NCBI GenBank assembly: GCA_001599595.1
Contig: BCHH01000011.1
Location: 1,137,894 to 1,201,893 of the forward strand
Origin: Beverwykella pulmonaria
Taxonomy: Eukaryota > Ascomycota > Dothideomycetes > Pleosporales > Melanommataceae
Reading direction: 5' to 3'
Length of the DNA stretch: 64,000 bases
In this document: piece by piece, positions 32,400-44,567 of the stretch
Layout of the letters: each line of letters starts with the position of its first letter
How positions within the stretch are numbered: the first letter of the stretch is position 1
The notes under the pieces: model-generated
What the model saw: the letters and a program-made list of their open reading frames with translations, nothing else
Database searches by the model: none
What the model was told of the DNA's origin: nothing
Program-made: the position numbers and the translations under genes

Positions 32400-33070
32400 T
32401 GCCATATTTGAAAAAGGTCTACCTAATCGCCCGACGCTACTTTCCCGATGATGTCACAAGCTTTGGTTAGACTATTGGATAAGGTACCAGACAAAAGAGA
32501 AGAGGAAGGAACTGTTCGCAAGGATCATGAATATGTATATAAGGTGTTGCGAGAAATGAGACGTCTGTCGAATGAAGACCAAGATCAAAGAACGCACATT
32601 GACCAAAACAAGGAAGCGGCTTGATGCCTTGCCAAAAGTTTGTAAGGATATAAATAGAATGTTTTCTCATATGACTCTGTTTCTGCACTCGATCTAGAGA
32701 ATCATTTTCCGATTCTCTCTTCGCTTCCACCGCCCTCTTTCCCCCCTTTTGTGGGGGTATTTGCAGGTGCCTTAAGGAACGAAGAGACGAGAGACTACTA
32801 GGGGCCAACGAAACCTCCTTTGCACGGCCACAGACTTGGCACACAGCGTGGCGTAGAAGTGACGCGAACTATGTTGGCTAGAATGCAAAGTATTGGAAGG
32901 ATTTAATCGATCAATCAATCAGCTGCACCAACCCAATTCGTGTACTAATTTGATCGGATGTACCTCCCAGAGAGGCGAATTTTAATCTCAGGCCAGAGAC
33001 ATTGTTAATCATGATTTTCTAATATCTTAGAGGGAAAGTTAGGCTCCGATTAAGCCCGTCTATTTGTTTC
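32400..33070. other. Gene-free stretch before the second solo LTR
   Basis: A minus-strand 125-codon frame (32844-32467) has no family features. The rest is 3' flank of the preceding gene and AT-rich sequence up to the LTR target site. Confidence 0.4.
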
Positions 33071-33412
33071 TGTCGGTATACCCGCCTGTGAAATGGGAAG
33101 GTATCTTGGACGCTGTTAATCAACTGCCCGTGGGTTTTGCAGAACGCTAATCCACGGCGGTGCAAGAGCGCAGGGTACGGTAAAAAGAGTATGGATTGCT
33201 TGTGACCACGAATCTTCTACGTAGCAAGGGCTAGCAGTGACGTCGAAGTCCACTACTAGCTTGCCAATTGTAGGTTTTGATTCTCGGGTTCGTCCTCCTT
33301 CTAGATTGCCGGGGCCGTATATTTATGCCTGTGCGGATCTCGCTCGCTTAATCCACACAGTCCCCCTTCTGAGTCGTTGTTATCTATAGAGCAATCCACC
33401 GTGATACCAACA
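33071..33412 (+). mobile_element. Solo LTR, copy B (342 bp), target duplication GTTTC
   Basis: Same family and orientation as 29997-30337: starts TGTCGGTATACC, ends GATACCAACA. Flanked by GTTTC at 33066-33070 and 33413-33417. Differences from copy A are mostly C/T and G/A transitions plus one extra G. A different target duplication from copy A proves an independent insertion. Confidence 0.93.
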
Positions 33413-33524
33413 GTTTCAGAATTAACGAGATATGGATGTTAGTGCTCTAACGAAGAAAATCTGTTGCGCCGCGGAGTCAGACTTTGCTATACTCTACTGG
33501 GATTGCTGCAGTCACGTCTAGCCT

Positions 33525-33672
33525 GTGTTCTACCATATGTCCTATTCTAGCTAGCTCTCCTTCATGGGTATATATAGTCGTCGTGCGAGTAGTCAGCTCT
33601 TCACTACTTTCACACTCTTTATACACACTCTTACCCATCAGACAATTGACTGCCTCATCTCATCGTGACAGC
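33525..33672 (+). repeat. Leader-like dispersed repeat, copy 2
   Basis: Counterpart of 17313-17458. It carries a good TATATATAG box at about 33570 and ends a few bases before the ATG of a small membrane-protein frame (33680), which suggests that the repeat is a shared promoter plus 5' leader. Confidence 0.8.
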
Positions 33673-33679
33673 TGCTTCG

Positions 33680-33994
33680 ATGGAATTAATTCGACCAAGC
33701 ATAATGCTCTACAGAGTGTTCAACCCTGCGCTCTTCATCAAAAACTTCATAGAGTCGTTCGATTTTATCAAGATCTTACCGTTACTCGTGAGCAGCCAAC
33801 TTCTGCTTGCTTTCTATATGATCTCGACGATTCTACAGGGTTTTGAGCTAAAGCAGAGGGCGCATAAACTACTTTTGGGCTTCTACATCAATAACATTAT
33901 ATCGGCATTCATGTCGATTGCGATTTTCACCCAGGTCGAAAGAAGCCGGGAAGCCAAAGCAAGTATTCCCCAACAAGTCGTTACCAAGAAGTGA
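33680..33994 (+). CDS. Candidate small two-helix membrane protein
   Basis: 104-aa frame starting MELIRPSIMLYRVFNPALF, with two hydrophobic segments (about residues 36-58, ILPLLVSSQLLLAFYMISTIL, and about 70-90, LLLGFYINNIISAFMSIAIF) and a charged C-terminus (VERSREAKASIP). It lies directly after leader-like repeat copy 2 with its TATA box, at a distance fitting a real start. No recognised family. The frame after repeat copy 1 does not encode a similar protein as far as I can see, so this may be a young or lineage-specific gene. Confidence 0.4.
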   Translation: MELIRPSIMLYRVFNPALFIKNFIESFDFIKILPLLVSSQLLLAFYMISTILQGFELKQRAHKLLLGFYINNIISAFMSIAIFTQVERSREAKASIPQQVVTKK

Positions 33995-34224
33995 ACATAT
34001 GACTGACAAGAATTAGCCTGAGCTATGTCAGGAATCGCTGCCATTGCACAGCCTGCTGCACCGATAGGCCATATGGGGTGGCAGAATATCCAAGTTGATA
34101 CCGTATATAATGATCCTCCAATATCATCTGTGCGAACTGAGCATGAAATTTTTCCAGAGATCAAAAGAAAATGTAATCTTTGAAACCTCTCAAAGGAAAT
34201 CGGGTGTATTCGGATCGAAGCTTA

Positions 34225-37200
34225 CTACTCCGAAACCCCACTCCTCTTCACTAGAAACACTTTCCCAGGTACAGGTGCAGCACTTACTACCCTTCCTCCA
34301 ACTTCATACCTCTCATAAAACTCAATTTTGCAAACTCCGAGCCCGCCTTCTCTTTCACTCTTCCCATGTATACCAACGAACGTTGGATTGCGTATCCCAG
34401 CAATATTAACTTCCGCCAACCGAAAACTTATCTCAGAACTTCGTCGGTCATTGATCACCATGGTAGGGTGCTTCGCCGCACTCCTCGGGATCAGTCGAAC
34501 TTGTAGATACTCAGTGGTGAGATTGATGAATGCTGTGAACCGCTGGTTGGCGAGCATGCGCGCTCCCGGACCTTCATAGTCGGCAGTAATGAGGGGTTCA
34601 ATCGACTTATTCACTCCCTCATGCGGTATATTTACTAATATCTCCCGAAGCTTGAAGTCTGCACGGGCTTTAGTCGGTATCTTCCGAATACAGAAGATGA
34701 GGTCGACGAGGTAGAGGCTGTCTGTCGGTACGTAATCGGCGACGTCAAATTTGTTCTCTTTCGGGTATGTGGTTGGTGGTGCTTTGTAGTCAGCCCACAC
34801 TTGCATTGTGAAGCAGGTTGTAGGTGTTGAAGTCTCGAGAAGAGCTTTGGAGCCTGGGGGTATTGGATCGGAGTCGTAAAAAGGGGGGTGTGTTAGGGGA
34901 GTCATATCATGATGAGGTATCGATGCTATTGGGGTATCCGTCGACGGGGTTCTCAAAGGTTGTGATCGGAGGTTGAATGTCCCCACTATCTGAGGCTGAG
35001 ATATCTCAAGCTTGGATTGTTGTGGTGGGGCTGGAGGTACCCACAATTGACGAGGTTTCTTCCTTCTCAACGATGGTTCTCCTGTCTCAGGTGGAAAGAT
35101 CTTGAAGAAGTAACTAGGATCGTTGAGTTCTATGGCGAGTTCACTTGATGTCGGGACTGGATCAACATATGCCGGTTGATTCTTTTCTCCTTGCTGAAGT
35201 GGGATCTGGATCAACCAGTTGATATCCTTTGCCATCCTTGAAACATTGATTTTTCTCGTTTCCCAATTGTACCAGCTTTGTACGTCAGCTTCAGTCGGGC
35301 TTTGAGCTTGATCTTCATCGTCGGATAGGCCCCCCTCTTGGAGCTCTTTACCTTCTACTGGGTTCTGAGTGTAAAGCTTATGCAGAGCAAAAGTGAACTT
35401 CTGATTGGCTATATCAACTGCGCTTCCCATTGAGAACCGTTGTTGATGTGGGGCTTGTGACAGAGTTATACAATCCAACTCCTCGGGATACCGATCAAGT
35501 AGACACAGTATGGTATGATCGTCCGGTCTAAAGTAGCGACAAAAAGGTTGTCGATTATCAGGATGCTTCCAACTGACCTAAAGCAGATGAGCATGGCGAC
35601 GTCAAAAGGGTCAGAAACATACATTGATGCGAATATCCGGCATGACTTTGATGATTGTGGATCTCAGGTAGAAGCCAAAACAGGGTATCTGAGGTACAAT
35701 TCCGTCGACAATTGGCGTTGCCAGATATGCATTATACATCTTCTTAATTTCCGTTCGGACGCGATCATCATCTCGCTCGAGGTGGTTTGCTACGGACAAT
35801 GCCCCTTCGATTAAACAGTCAAGCCAGGTATCATCGATATAGAAGAAGCGAAGCGATTCCTCAGGCAAAAAGGTGGGATCTGGTATCAATACGTGCAATG
35901 GAATGTCGCTGAGGTAGAGCTTCTCTGAGATCCATTTGTGTATGACCGTCCAGTCAGCGTCGTTGGCGTCATTGAACTCATTATAGACCTCTTTCCCAGC
36001 GCAGGTGGCGTTAGTGGCGGTTTTTGAGACGAAATCATGGAATGTGGTCGCGCTTGTTGGATCGTTCAGATCCGCTGGCGCTGCATGAATATCCTGCAAT
36101 GAGAGGATTCGCCTAGGATCCCCTCCATCCCCACTCGTGGTTCGACTAATTTGACGAATGTGATTAGGAAATCTTTTGACTAGATTCTTCCTCTCCACGA
36201 TATTATTGAGCATCATACGCGTCTGAGAAGCAGCGGCGGCATGTATGTGAGAGCGGAATCTCATCAAAGCGCTACTAAAGGAAGCATCGGAAATTGCAAG
36301 CAGCTTTCCGAGCTGCCACGCAGCAGAGTAAGAGAGATCCATAATCCCAGTGTTTGTATCCAATATTTGGTATTCTTTCGATGTATTTGAGCCGGTGCAC
36401 CAATCTGCAACTGGCGGGTTGTTCATTGCTTGTGGTACAAGTGGCCCTCTACTGAACGCTACCGCCTCTTCTCCAGTTTCTGTTCGCCATCGTGCCAGAG
36501 AGTATCCGTGACTTAATCGCTCGGATAACGGGCCGGGTTGCAGGTTCTGAAGCTTCGCATTAGAAGGTCTCAGCATCTGCATACCGCGGAGGACGTTTCG
36601 GATAGAATCAACAAAAGTGACAGGATTCGGAGGCAGGGCGGTGTAGATCCATGAGTATAGAGATATCAGCCCAATTTTTTCGTTGAGATCTTCTTGCTCC
36701 ACTCTATTGAGTGTTGCCTGAAGATGTTCGATGGAGACGACATGGCAGATCTGGGTCCTCGGCTGGGAGATCTTGACTGAACCAGTCCGACCAGACACTA
36801 GGATTGAGTAGAGTCCCACATCTTCGCCATATCCAGAATTTGGAAACCCCACAGTATTGACCTGACGCACATGAGCAAGGTATTTGTTTGATTCAACGCC
36901 AGTAAACAATTCTTTAAGTAGCTTCTTGCTGGGGAAGATGACCTGTGTTGGTTCGATTGAGTCTTGAAGTTCCCTGATCTCTTCATCTGGAAATTCAACC
37001 CGGCACTTCTGCGCAACACTCTTGAAGTAATCCTTAACCGTCATATCGAATGCCCCATTCAGTGGTTGGCGGAGGATATCTGGCTCTGCGCTTGGGAGTC
37101 CTTTAGCCTTGAAAAGCTCCAGAGACAAACCGGTCTGTGTGGCTAAATCAAGTGATGGAATTGTCAACTCTTCCGGTTCGAACACCATAAGAGCAACCTG

Positions 37201-37783
37201 CGCACAAATTATTATTTCAGATTTTGAAAAATTTCCCTGTCTGTCTTACCCAGGGCACCATGCTACGATAGACGGTTTTCTCTCGGCTTTTCCCCGACTC
37301 AACTTCCTCGCTAGCATCTTCCACATAGGCTTCAGGATCTGGATCTAGCGGTCCATCGAATTCCGGCCCTGCAGCTCGCTCCCAAGGTAAGTGGGGATCA
37401 TTGAAGACAATATGCGGCAGAATGCGACCTTCGTCTTGGTGGCCATTCGGAGGATAGTAGCTATTGATCAGCTTGGGGTCAAGGCTAAACTGCGGCGCTA
37501 CAACATTGAACTCCTGAGGAATGGCTACTGGCGGTTCTTTACTATCTGGAGCCTGAATCTTGCGATTGAAAATTTTGAGAGTCTCTTTTTCGTTCCCGTC
37601 CGCATCGGTGGTGGTGACAGTTTGCTCCGCAGTGATGCAATACTGCCCTGCTGCAAGCCCGGGCTTGTAGTATGAGAAAAGCTGCACATGGTTGGGAGGC
37701 AAGGCTAGTGGATCTACAGGATTCCCGGCTGCTATGTCCAGGAGCTTGTGCAGATGCTTATGGGTCAAAACACGGGTAGACAT
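34225..37783 (-). CDS. Large protein of unknown function, first gene of the giant-protein cluster
   Basis: 1153 aa from exons 37783-37250, 37197-35623 and 35577-34225 (introns of 52 and 45 bp, phase 0). No signal peptide or membrane segment. The N-terminal region reads like a beta-rich domain: VQLFSYYKPGLAAGQYCITA, EFNVVAPQFSLDP, ILPHIVFNDPHLPWERA and, across the first intron, MVPWVALMVFEPEEL. I associate this pattern (yields a tube-like or carrier-like beta domain, then PW-AL-hydrophobic) with uncharacterised bacterial proteins from clusters with DUF6603 proteins; this is recall, not a search. The middle and C-terminal parts have no recognised domain. Divergent from the membrane-protein gene 340 bp away. 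Function unknown. Confidence 0.8.
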
Positions 37784-38123
37784 TATTCCTCAGGATATCC
37801 AAAGAGTTGTGGAGAACACTCGCTTCTAACGACGCGAAAAATCGCTTGAATCATGTACCACATAACGCTGCGACTGGTTGCAACACCAAAATACTGTTGG
37901 GTGGAGTGAGCTCACCTGGAGTTGCAAAACGGGCGTGTGGGTTGGGTCGTGGCGTGATGGCCTCGTCTTACCAGCATAGAGGGGTAAGCGCACTCTGGTC
38001 AGGCGATGCAGCATGAATCTCGATAAAACGTTCAGGTGCAGTACTCGAGATGCATTATTCAAAAGTACTTCTCACGTTGTAAGATCTCGGTCTATTCAAC
38101 ATCTATCAAAGCCGCCCATCGCA
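37784..38123. promoter_or_regulatory. Divergent intergenic region (340 bp) within the cluster
   Basis: Separates the start of the 1153-aa protein gene (minus) from the claudin-like gene (plus), so it must contain both promoters. No clear TATA box or binding-site repeat noticed. Confidence 0.4.
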
Positions 38124-38978
38124 ATGGATACTCGACTCTTCCAAGTAGCAAGAATCGTCGCTCCGCTTTTCTGCATCATCATTGCCTTCGTTTTCTCGGT
38201 CCTTTCAATCACATCCCGAGACTGGGCCATACAGCATCACTACGACCCGTCGCTAGACCAACTAGCATGGAAGACACCCATATTCAGCACCTATCGATCG
38301 CCTTTCATCATTTGCGGCCCAGTAGGTGACAGCAGCGGGAATGCAACAACAACCATTCAATGCCAGCGATACAGAGCCTACGGCTTTGGCAAAACGAGTT
38401 GCGAGTCCGTTTTTGCAACACAGAGTTACGTTTCGCCGGTCGCCGGAGACGAGAGACTATGCCAGCAGGTCCATTTTGCAGGCAATCTGATCATAACATG
38501 CGCTGCACTCATTGGCCTGGCACTGGTGCTTACCATTCAGCAATGCTGGTTGTTAATCTACAGTCTATTCAGAAGGCGAAGCAGCGGAGACACAGGTTCC
38601 AATAACCACACAACGCCGGTTAGTCCTAGCGCAGAGGCTCGAGGCAAGAAACCGCAGGTCCACCACCCAACCAATTTGAGTGACCCCAAAATCAAGGCGC
38701 TTTCAGCCCGTCTCACCATTCTAGTCACTATTTTTGCACTCATAGGATCCTTTATTGCATTTCTTGCGCAACTCTACGGCATTATCGCGCTGATTCAAAG
38801 CCAGCCTGATAATGGGAGCTTCGCATCCAGTTTTGGAAACAACCCGGATCCAACTTTAAACAACTCTCATGGTCCATGGATACAAGGACAAGCGGTCACT
38901 GTTTTTATTACTCTCAGTTGGGTATTTGGTACGGCTGCTGCATGTATCGCGATAGCGACATGGAGGTTGCCGAGTTGA
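38124..38978 (+). CDS. Four-helix claudin-like membrane protein
   Basis: Single exon, 284 aa. I chose ATG 38124 because it starts just before the first membrane helix; the frame extends upstream. Helices at about 8-30 (IVAPLFCIIIAFVFSVL), 118-145 (NLIITCAALIGLALVLTI), 190-218 (LTILVTIFALIGSFIAFLAQ) and 253-277 (VTVFITLSWVFGTAAACIAI). The first loop is large, with several cysteines (IICGP, IQCQRY, TSCES, RLCQQ), and a polar loop separates helices two and three. This topology fits fungal claudin-like or Sur7/PalI-related membrane proteins. Its place within the giant-protein cluster suggests that it could anchor or conduct products of the cluster, but this rests on position alone. Confidence 0.75.
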   Translation: MDTRLFQVARIVAPLFCIIIAFVFSVLSITSRDWAIQHHYDPSLDQLAWKTPIFSTYRSPFIICGPVGDSSGNATTTIQCQRYRAYGFGKTSCESVFATQSYVSPVAGDERLCQQVHFAGNLIITCAALIGLALVLTIQQCWLLIYSLFRRRSSGDTGSNNHTTPVSPSAEARGKKPQVHHPTNLSDPKIKALSARLTILVTIFALIGSFIAFLAQLYGIIALIQSQPDNGSFASSFGNNPDPTLNNSHGPWIQGQAVTVFITLSWVFGTAAACIAIATWRLPS

Positions 38979-39106
38979 GGATGAGGCTTCATTCACCGAA
39001 ATCATTCCGCCTAGCAATTGATGTCAGGCATTGCGCCGAAAGATTGTGAAGTTCTCTGATTGTAATCGATATAAGTGAAAAATATGAAATGCCCTTCCAT
39101 CTGTCA

Positions 39107-42100
39107 TTACGTTTGAATCACACGCGGTAAAGCCATGTAGTAATTCTCAAGTCCCTCTTCATTGCTCACTTTTGCGTTTGCGCTTGTCACAAGTCGCGAC
39201 GGGAAGTCGACGCACAGCTCCCAAGGCTTGCGACTTCTGTCATCGAGCTTCGAAATCGTCTCAATCGAAGGTTTATCCCAGCCCAGCAGTGAAGCAAAGC
39301 TCTCTGCAAGAGCTGCCCTTTCTTCGGTCTTCTGAGAGCTGCAGCTGCACTCTTCCCACGTCTTCCTCATTTTGCTCCAAGCCTCTTCAGGCGTATGCTG
39401 TTGTCCGATATCATTATTTTCCATGGGTAGGAGGACGCTCTGCACAGGTAGCGGATCCTCCATCTCGCACTCCATGACGAGTGTACGGTTCGCTAACGTG
39501 GCGTCGAAGGGTGCGATCTTGGACACTGATAAAACAGGAAGAGGGGCGGTCACCGAAACAGCCATGACCTGGTCCACAGTCCCTTTGCTGCCATTCAGCA
39601 ATATAACTGGGTTCTTCCGTTCTTCTGGTGATGACCACAATGCGACCGGCACATCACTGTGCAAGAGAGTCATTTGCCATGCCTGAACTTCAACAGGCCT
39701 CCTACCAGCTTCACCTCTCTTTGTGATACGGAATTTGAGTACCGATTTAATCGGATTCGTCATCTGCATCGGCGTACTAAATATCTGCGTTCCGGAGACC
39801 AGAGGCTCTGACTGGCTCTCATCTGTATGGTCGATCTTTCCAATCGCGAAGACAGACGATACTCTGAAGCGAAAGGTTCCACCTTTGACATACCAAGGCG
39901 CAAGAACCCCTTCCGATGCAACGCTTGGCGCATCATGTATTGGCATTGGGTATATTCCGTCTTCGACATTCAACTTAAGCTGGATGTCGTATTCTCTCGC
40001 GATGGCATCACGCTCAGCGCCTGATTTGGGCTTTGGTCCCGCCTTCAGGAGGAGTCTGAAAAATTCGGGGAGGTTCAAAGGCGGAGGCGCCTTGTGACGA
40101 GCGCCGAAGTCGATGGTGAAGCCATGGGCCCAGAAATTGACACTAAGAGTATGTGAGCAAAACTTCGACTGTCGAAGTGTGAACAAAACATACTGTACTT
40201 TCCCCCCAAATTCCGGGCCTTGAATGGTAAGATTTGCTCCAACATGTCCCTTGATTCCGCGGTGACATATTCCACTGTCCACACAGAACTCCACGGTGAC
40301 ACTGACATGCGCCTCAATCTCGTAGTGAACAGGATGGAACTGAATCAACGCATCGAATACTGTCTCAAGGCAAGCGTGGATGGGGCCAGCGTGGAATAGA
40401 ACGCGAATCACGGCTCCGGCCATGGCGCAAGCTGGCGTGATGCTAAAGTACCCAAGGCCTTCGATCGTGACGTATCTTCCAATTTGGAATGATACTCCCA
40501 ATCTTTCCGCCTTCGGATAATGACTAGGCGTCTTGAACTGTCTGTGGTAGCCACCTAGAGTGAATACCCATTGCCCAGCATACGGGCTACGTCCGAACCA
40601 CATATAAAGAGCAAATGATCCAGTTAGATGGCACTGTGGAACCAGGAGATAAGACGACGGTGCTAGCGCACCAGCGACGGCGAAATAGTCATGAATGAAG
40701 TTCAGCTCCGCCGTCATCAAAAGCTCGACATGGACAAGAACTTCCTGCTTGGGTACATCTGGTGGCATCTGAGCAACAGCATCAGCGTAGATTCTGGCAA
40801 CGAGTCCCTCGTCACTGAACTCGAGCATGGCTACGGCGGTAGCGGTGATCATGTCGAATGCGCTGGCTGAGAGTCCGACCGTAAGCCAGAAGGAGTTCTC
40901 TTTTGGTTGAATCCATGATATTTCGGGATTCTGCGTATTTCTCATCGTCTCGAGCAGCTTGATGGGGCTATTGCCGCTCCCATCCAGGCCCTGATCGTTT
41001 ATGAAAGGAAATTGGTACAGCTCTTGGAGTTTTGGTGAACGGACCATGGAGTTGACACCAAACCCTATCCGGGCACCGCTGATAATGATGAGTTCAAGAT
41101 CAAGGAGCGGCCCGTCCAGCTTGGCATAAATGAACACCGACTTATAATTTCGCTTTGTCACCGTGTCTTGCACCGATGCATACTCTCCAACGGCAGCAAA
41201 GCGGTATGGCTCAAATCCAATGCCAACCCCGCCCCGATACGAGTCGATATCTACGAGCTTCTCATGAATGAACATGCCTGCAATCAAGAGTGGTGGCTGA
41301 GCGAAGCTGATTCCTATGCCTTTCAAATTCCATTCAATGTTCTTAATTAGCTCAGGAACATCCAAATGGTTGAGTTTGATGCCTTTGATCGGAACCCCTA
41401 TCCCGAACCCGCGCAAGTCTATTCCCATAGGGCCGAGCGTAACCATCGCATCAAGATGTAACCAGAGTATACCTTCCTTGTATTGCAATGTCAAGCTTTT
41501 GATGGCCAGGAACTGCGTCTGTTTCGTAAGCGCACCGGTAGATGGTGGTGACGTCTGTTGCGTTATTGCTCGCGAATCATCCAATGCTGCGACGGTGGTG
41601 ACTGCTGAGCTCTGAGAGGGCGATTGCGCCTTTGTCACAGGGTTGAAGACATGATCCAAAATCGTCTGACCACCATCCACGACTACGAAATGATGTCCTG
41701 CTGAAATTACACCACTACTCTCGGTGCCTACGGAGCCTGTAGGATCTTCCCTTGCTGTAGCCTTATAGTGAAGCAAATTTGATCCTTTCAGCAAACAGTT
41801 CGCGACATCAACGTTCTGCTTTGTTAAGTCTTGCTTCCCTAAGACCCATACGTACTCCAATGAGTCAAAAGGCTGATGTAACTCCTGCACCACTGGAAGA
41901 TTCTGGAGTAACGGGATCTGTCCTACAGAGAGTCTAAGCACTCTCTTTGGCGTAGGGCTCACGCCGCTGATGTTGGTCGCGAATGCCGGTGACGGGTTCT
42001 CTGCGATTTGAAGAAAGTCAAAGTGCACCCCCAAACAGTTGACTTGGAGTAGGAAAACCACGCTTGGACCAGTGTTGATACTGGAAGCCACTTTCTCGAC

Positions 42101-44165
42101 TTTGAACCGCACAGAGTGAGAGCCATCGCCATTACTAGGGTTGACTTCTACATCTTTGATAAATGGTGGCAGCTCGCTAGAGGGCGGAAGACTCTGGCCA
42201 TTGTCCACGATGGGAGGCAAAATCGAGTCAACAATTGTTCCAATTGTCGTACCTCCACGCTCAGGGCCCAACGAGGCTTCCAGAGTCCAACCAGAGTTAT
42301 CATATTTATAGTTCAGCTCCAGCTGCAGCTCACCAAACTGAACTTTTCCACTAAAAGTAAAGGAACTCGCCTTCTTTTGCTGGAAGTCGTACTGCACTTG
42401 TATGAGCGGTATGCTGAGCCTTTCCAACATGTCCATTACTACATCTCCACACGATGGATCGAGATACTTCGCCAAAACCGCAAATTGAATTTTCTGTGCT
42501 ATACCGGATAATTGCCATAATGACCCCATTTGGGCGTCCTGCTTGTATCCGAGATGGACTCCGAGCACGCCAGGTTCGATGTTGCGGTTTGGCTCTGATG
42601 TCCCCCGAGGATCGTTGAGTTCGAATGCGGTGTCGAATTCGAAGCTCAAGTGCCCGTCCCACACGATTTTGAAGTGAACTTTACTCCAGTCAAACGGGGC
42701 CGGAACAGTATCCTTCGATGAGGACTTTTCAACTGTCTGTGAAGTCGAATCGCTGCTGATAGTTCCATCCAAAATGATGTAGGGTGGGATTTTTTCTTGA
42801 GCTGAACCCGGGGAGAATTCCACCATCGCCTGGCTAATTTTGGTTGGGATGTTTTCTGGAAACGTGTGCGCTTGCTCGTCGTTGAAAAAGTTTAAGAGAT
42901 CCAAGTCTTGGCCACCTTCAATTATCTCCAGTGTCTTCTCTGGAATATCGAATATCACGTCGTAGTCCAGGGAGAGTCGATCTGGAATACTATCTCGTAC
43001 GAGAAGCTGGCCATGAAACACATTACCATTGCTGTTGTACGTCATACCAACCACCACAGGCTTCTTGCCCAATGTGATAGAAACGGTAGATCCGATCATC
43101 CATTCCAAGCGACTAGACTGGTAATTCAACACCATGAACCAGAATTTTGGATCAATCTGAAGGCCCTCCGTGTCGCTTGGTAGTTGCGGAATCCATGCAG
43201 AACTTTGAGCGTTGGAGGAGGGCTTGGAAGATTGGTCGTCCACTTGAACTACTGCTTTTTGGAGGATATTGGCAACTCTGGTAAAGAGCGGTGTGATATT
43301 GGTAGGGTCATGGTCGTCAATTAGAGCGATACTGGCCCCGTTGGAACCAATTGCAAGAACCAGGAGAAAGCCCATGACTGGAATCTTCAAGGTAATCTTG
43401 AACGTCGTTTGGATGGCAAATTCGCCCGGAACGGCGGCGTATTCGGTTACGATATCCCGACACTCCATTTCGATATTCATGTTATGTATGCCTTTGGTAA
43501 TCAAGTCGACTGCGAAATCAAAGGCGATCTGCTCTTTGATGTCTTTCAGTGCCTCATCAGTCACTTCAACGACCGCTCCGCTCAATCGGAATGAGAGAGA
43601 TTTCACAATCTGCATTCACGATCAGCCAAATACTACACATCAGGACAAGTTCCGCCGCGCTCACTTGCAGTTTATGTGGCCCCATTGGTACTATCCACAA
43701 GGCGTTGCGGGATCCGCGATCAGAGCAGATGGAAAGCCCCATCGTTGAGCCCAACACGTTAAGAATAGTTCGCACGGGTCCGTAGGCATCTTCGACTCCG
43801 CCAATTTCGAACCTTGTCAACGCATCCTCAAGGGTGATTGATGGTGTTGTTATTGTCTCGCTTCCCGTGGGTAGTTGTGTTAATACCAGCTCTTGCGCCA
43901 ATATCAAGCTCGGAGCATGCTTCGCCAAAGATTGTCTCGCAATATCTTCTTTGATGTCGAAAGCCGTGGCTACCGATTGTGGTTCTTGCGTGAACGATGT
44001 GTCCCAGAGGTTTGCATCGTCGTAGGACCATAATTTCTTTGCCTGATCAAACTTGACTCGCGTCCAATCGACTAGGCCAGAAGCTTCGAGGAAGGGTTGC
44101 CAAATATCAGCGACTTGATTCACTTTCGAATCGACAACGCTGGCGATACTGTCTGATTCGGACAT
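39107..44165 (-). CDS. Giant DUF6603-domain protein
   Basis: 1667 aa from exons 44165-43665 and 43609-39107; the 55-bp intron joins GPHKLQ to IVKSLSFRLSGAVVEV. The C-terminal half matches what I know of DUF6603: GFGVNSMVRSPKLQEL, a long series of alternating beta-strands, YLLVPQCHLTGSFALYMWFG, WVFTLGGYHRQFKTPSHYP, LGYFSITPACAMAGA and VHYEIEAHVSVTVEF. The N-terminal half is also rich in predicted strands and resembles repeated long beta modules (FSGKVQFGELQLELNYKYD). No signal peptide or membrane helix. DUF6603 proteins are mainly known from bacteria, with a few fungal copies, and no function is established. The C-terminus ends 128 bp from the convergent membrane-protein gene. Divergent from its large partner gene. 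Confidence 0.85.
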
Positions 44166-44567
44166 ATCGAGATGGGCTCTTGCGTTTAGTAGAGTCTTGC
44201 TACAGATTCAATGAGCAAGGCTTGTTTGAAAAAACTGAGCTGCGCGAAAACAGCTGGTGTAGGAGTACGCTGGAGTCCGTCAACTCAGTGTCCAGAAAAG
44301 AGCCGCATAACTTGATGCTTGTTAGAACAAACATCACATTATCACTTCGTACTTTCTTCCACTGCATTCGTCCGAAGTTGCATCAATATGCACACGTGTG
44401 GGGTCACTATTTGGTAAGTGGAGCCATCGCCTGATCGAATACGAGGTCGCCTCTAAACCACGACTGGGCGTGACCCAACCTTGCGGTCACTTGATCTTCC
44501 ACTCTACAAATTTGGCTTTTGAAGCAACTCTCATAGATCGAAAAATTTATCACGGGCGTCAAGCATC
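44166..44567. promoter_or_regulatory. Shared divergent promoter region of the two giant genes
   Basis: 402 bp between the start of the DUF6603 gene (minus) and its partner (plus). Such an arrangement permits coordinated control. I see no obvious TATA box or palindromic operator. Confidence 0.45.

Noticed and set aside
29997..33412. The gene at 30533-32399 as the internal region of one LTR retrotransposon
   Set aside because: The two LTRs have different 5-bp target duplications on each own side, so each is a complete solo insertion, and the gene has no gag, protease, integrase or reverse transcriptase motif.
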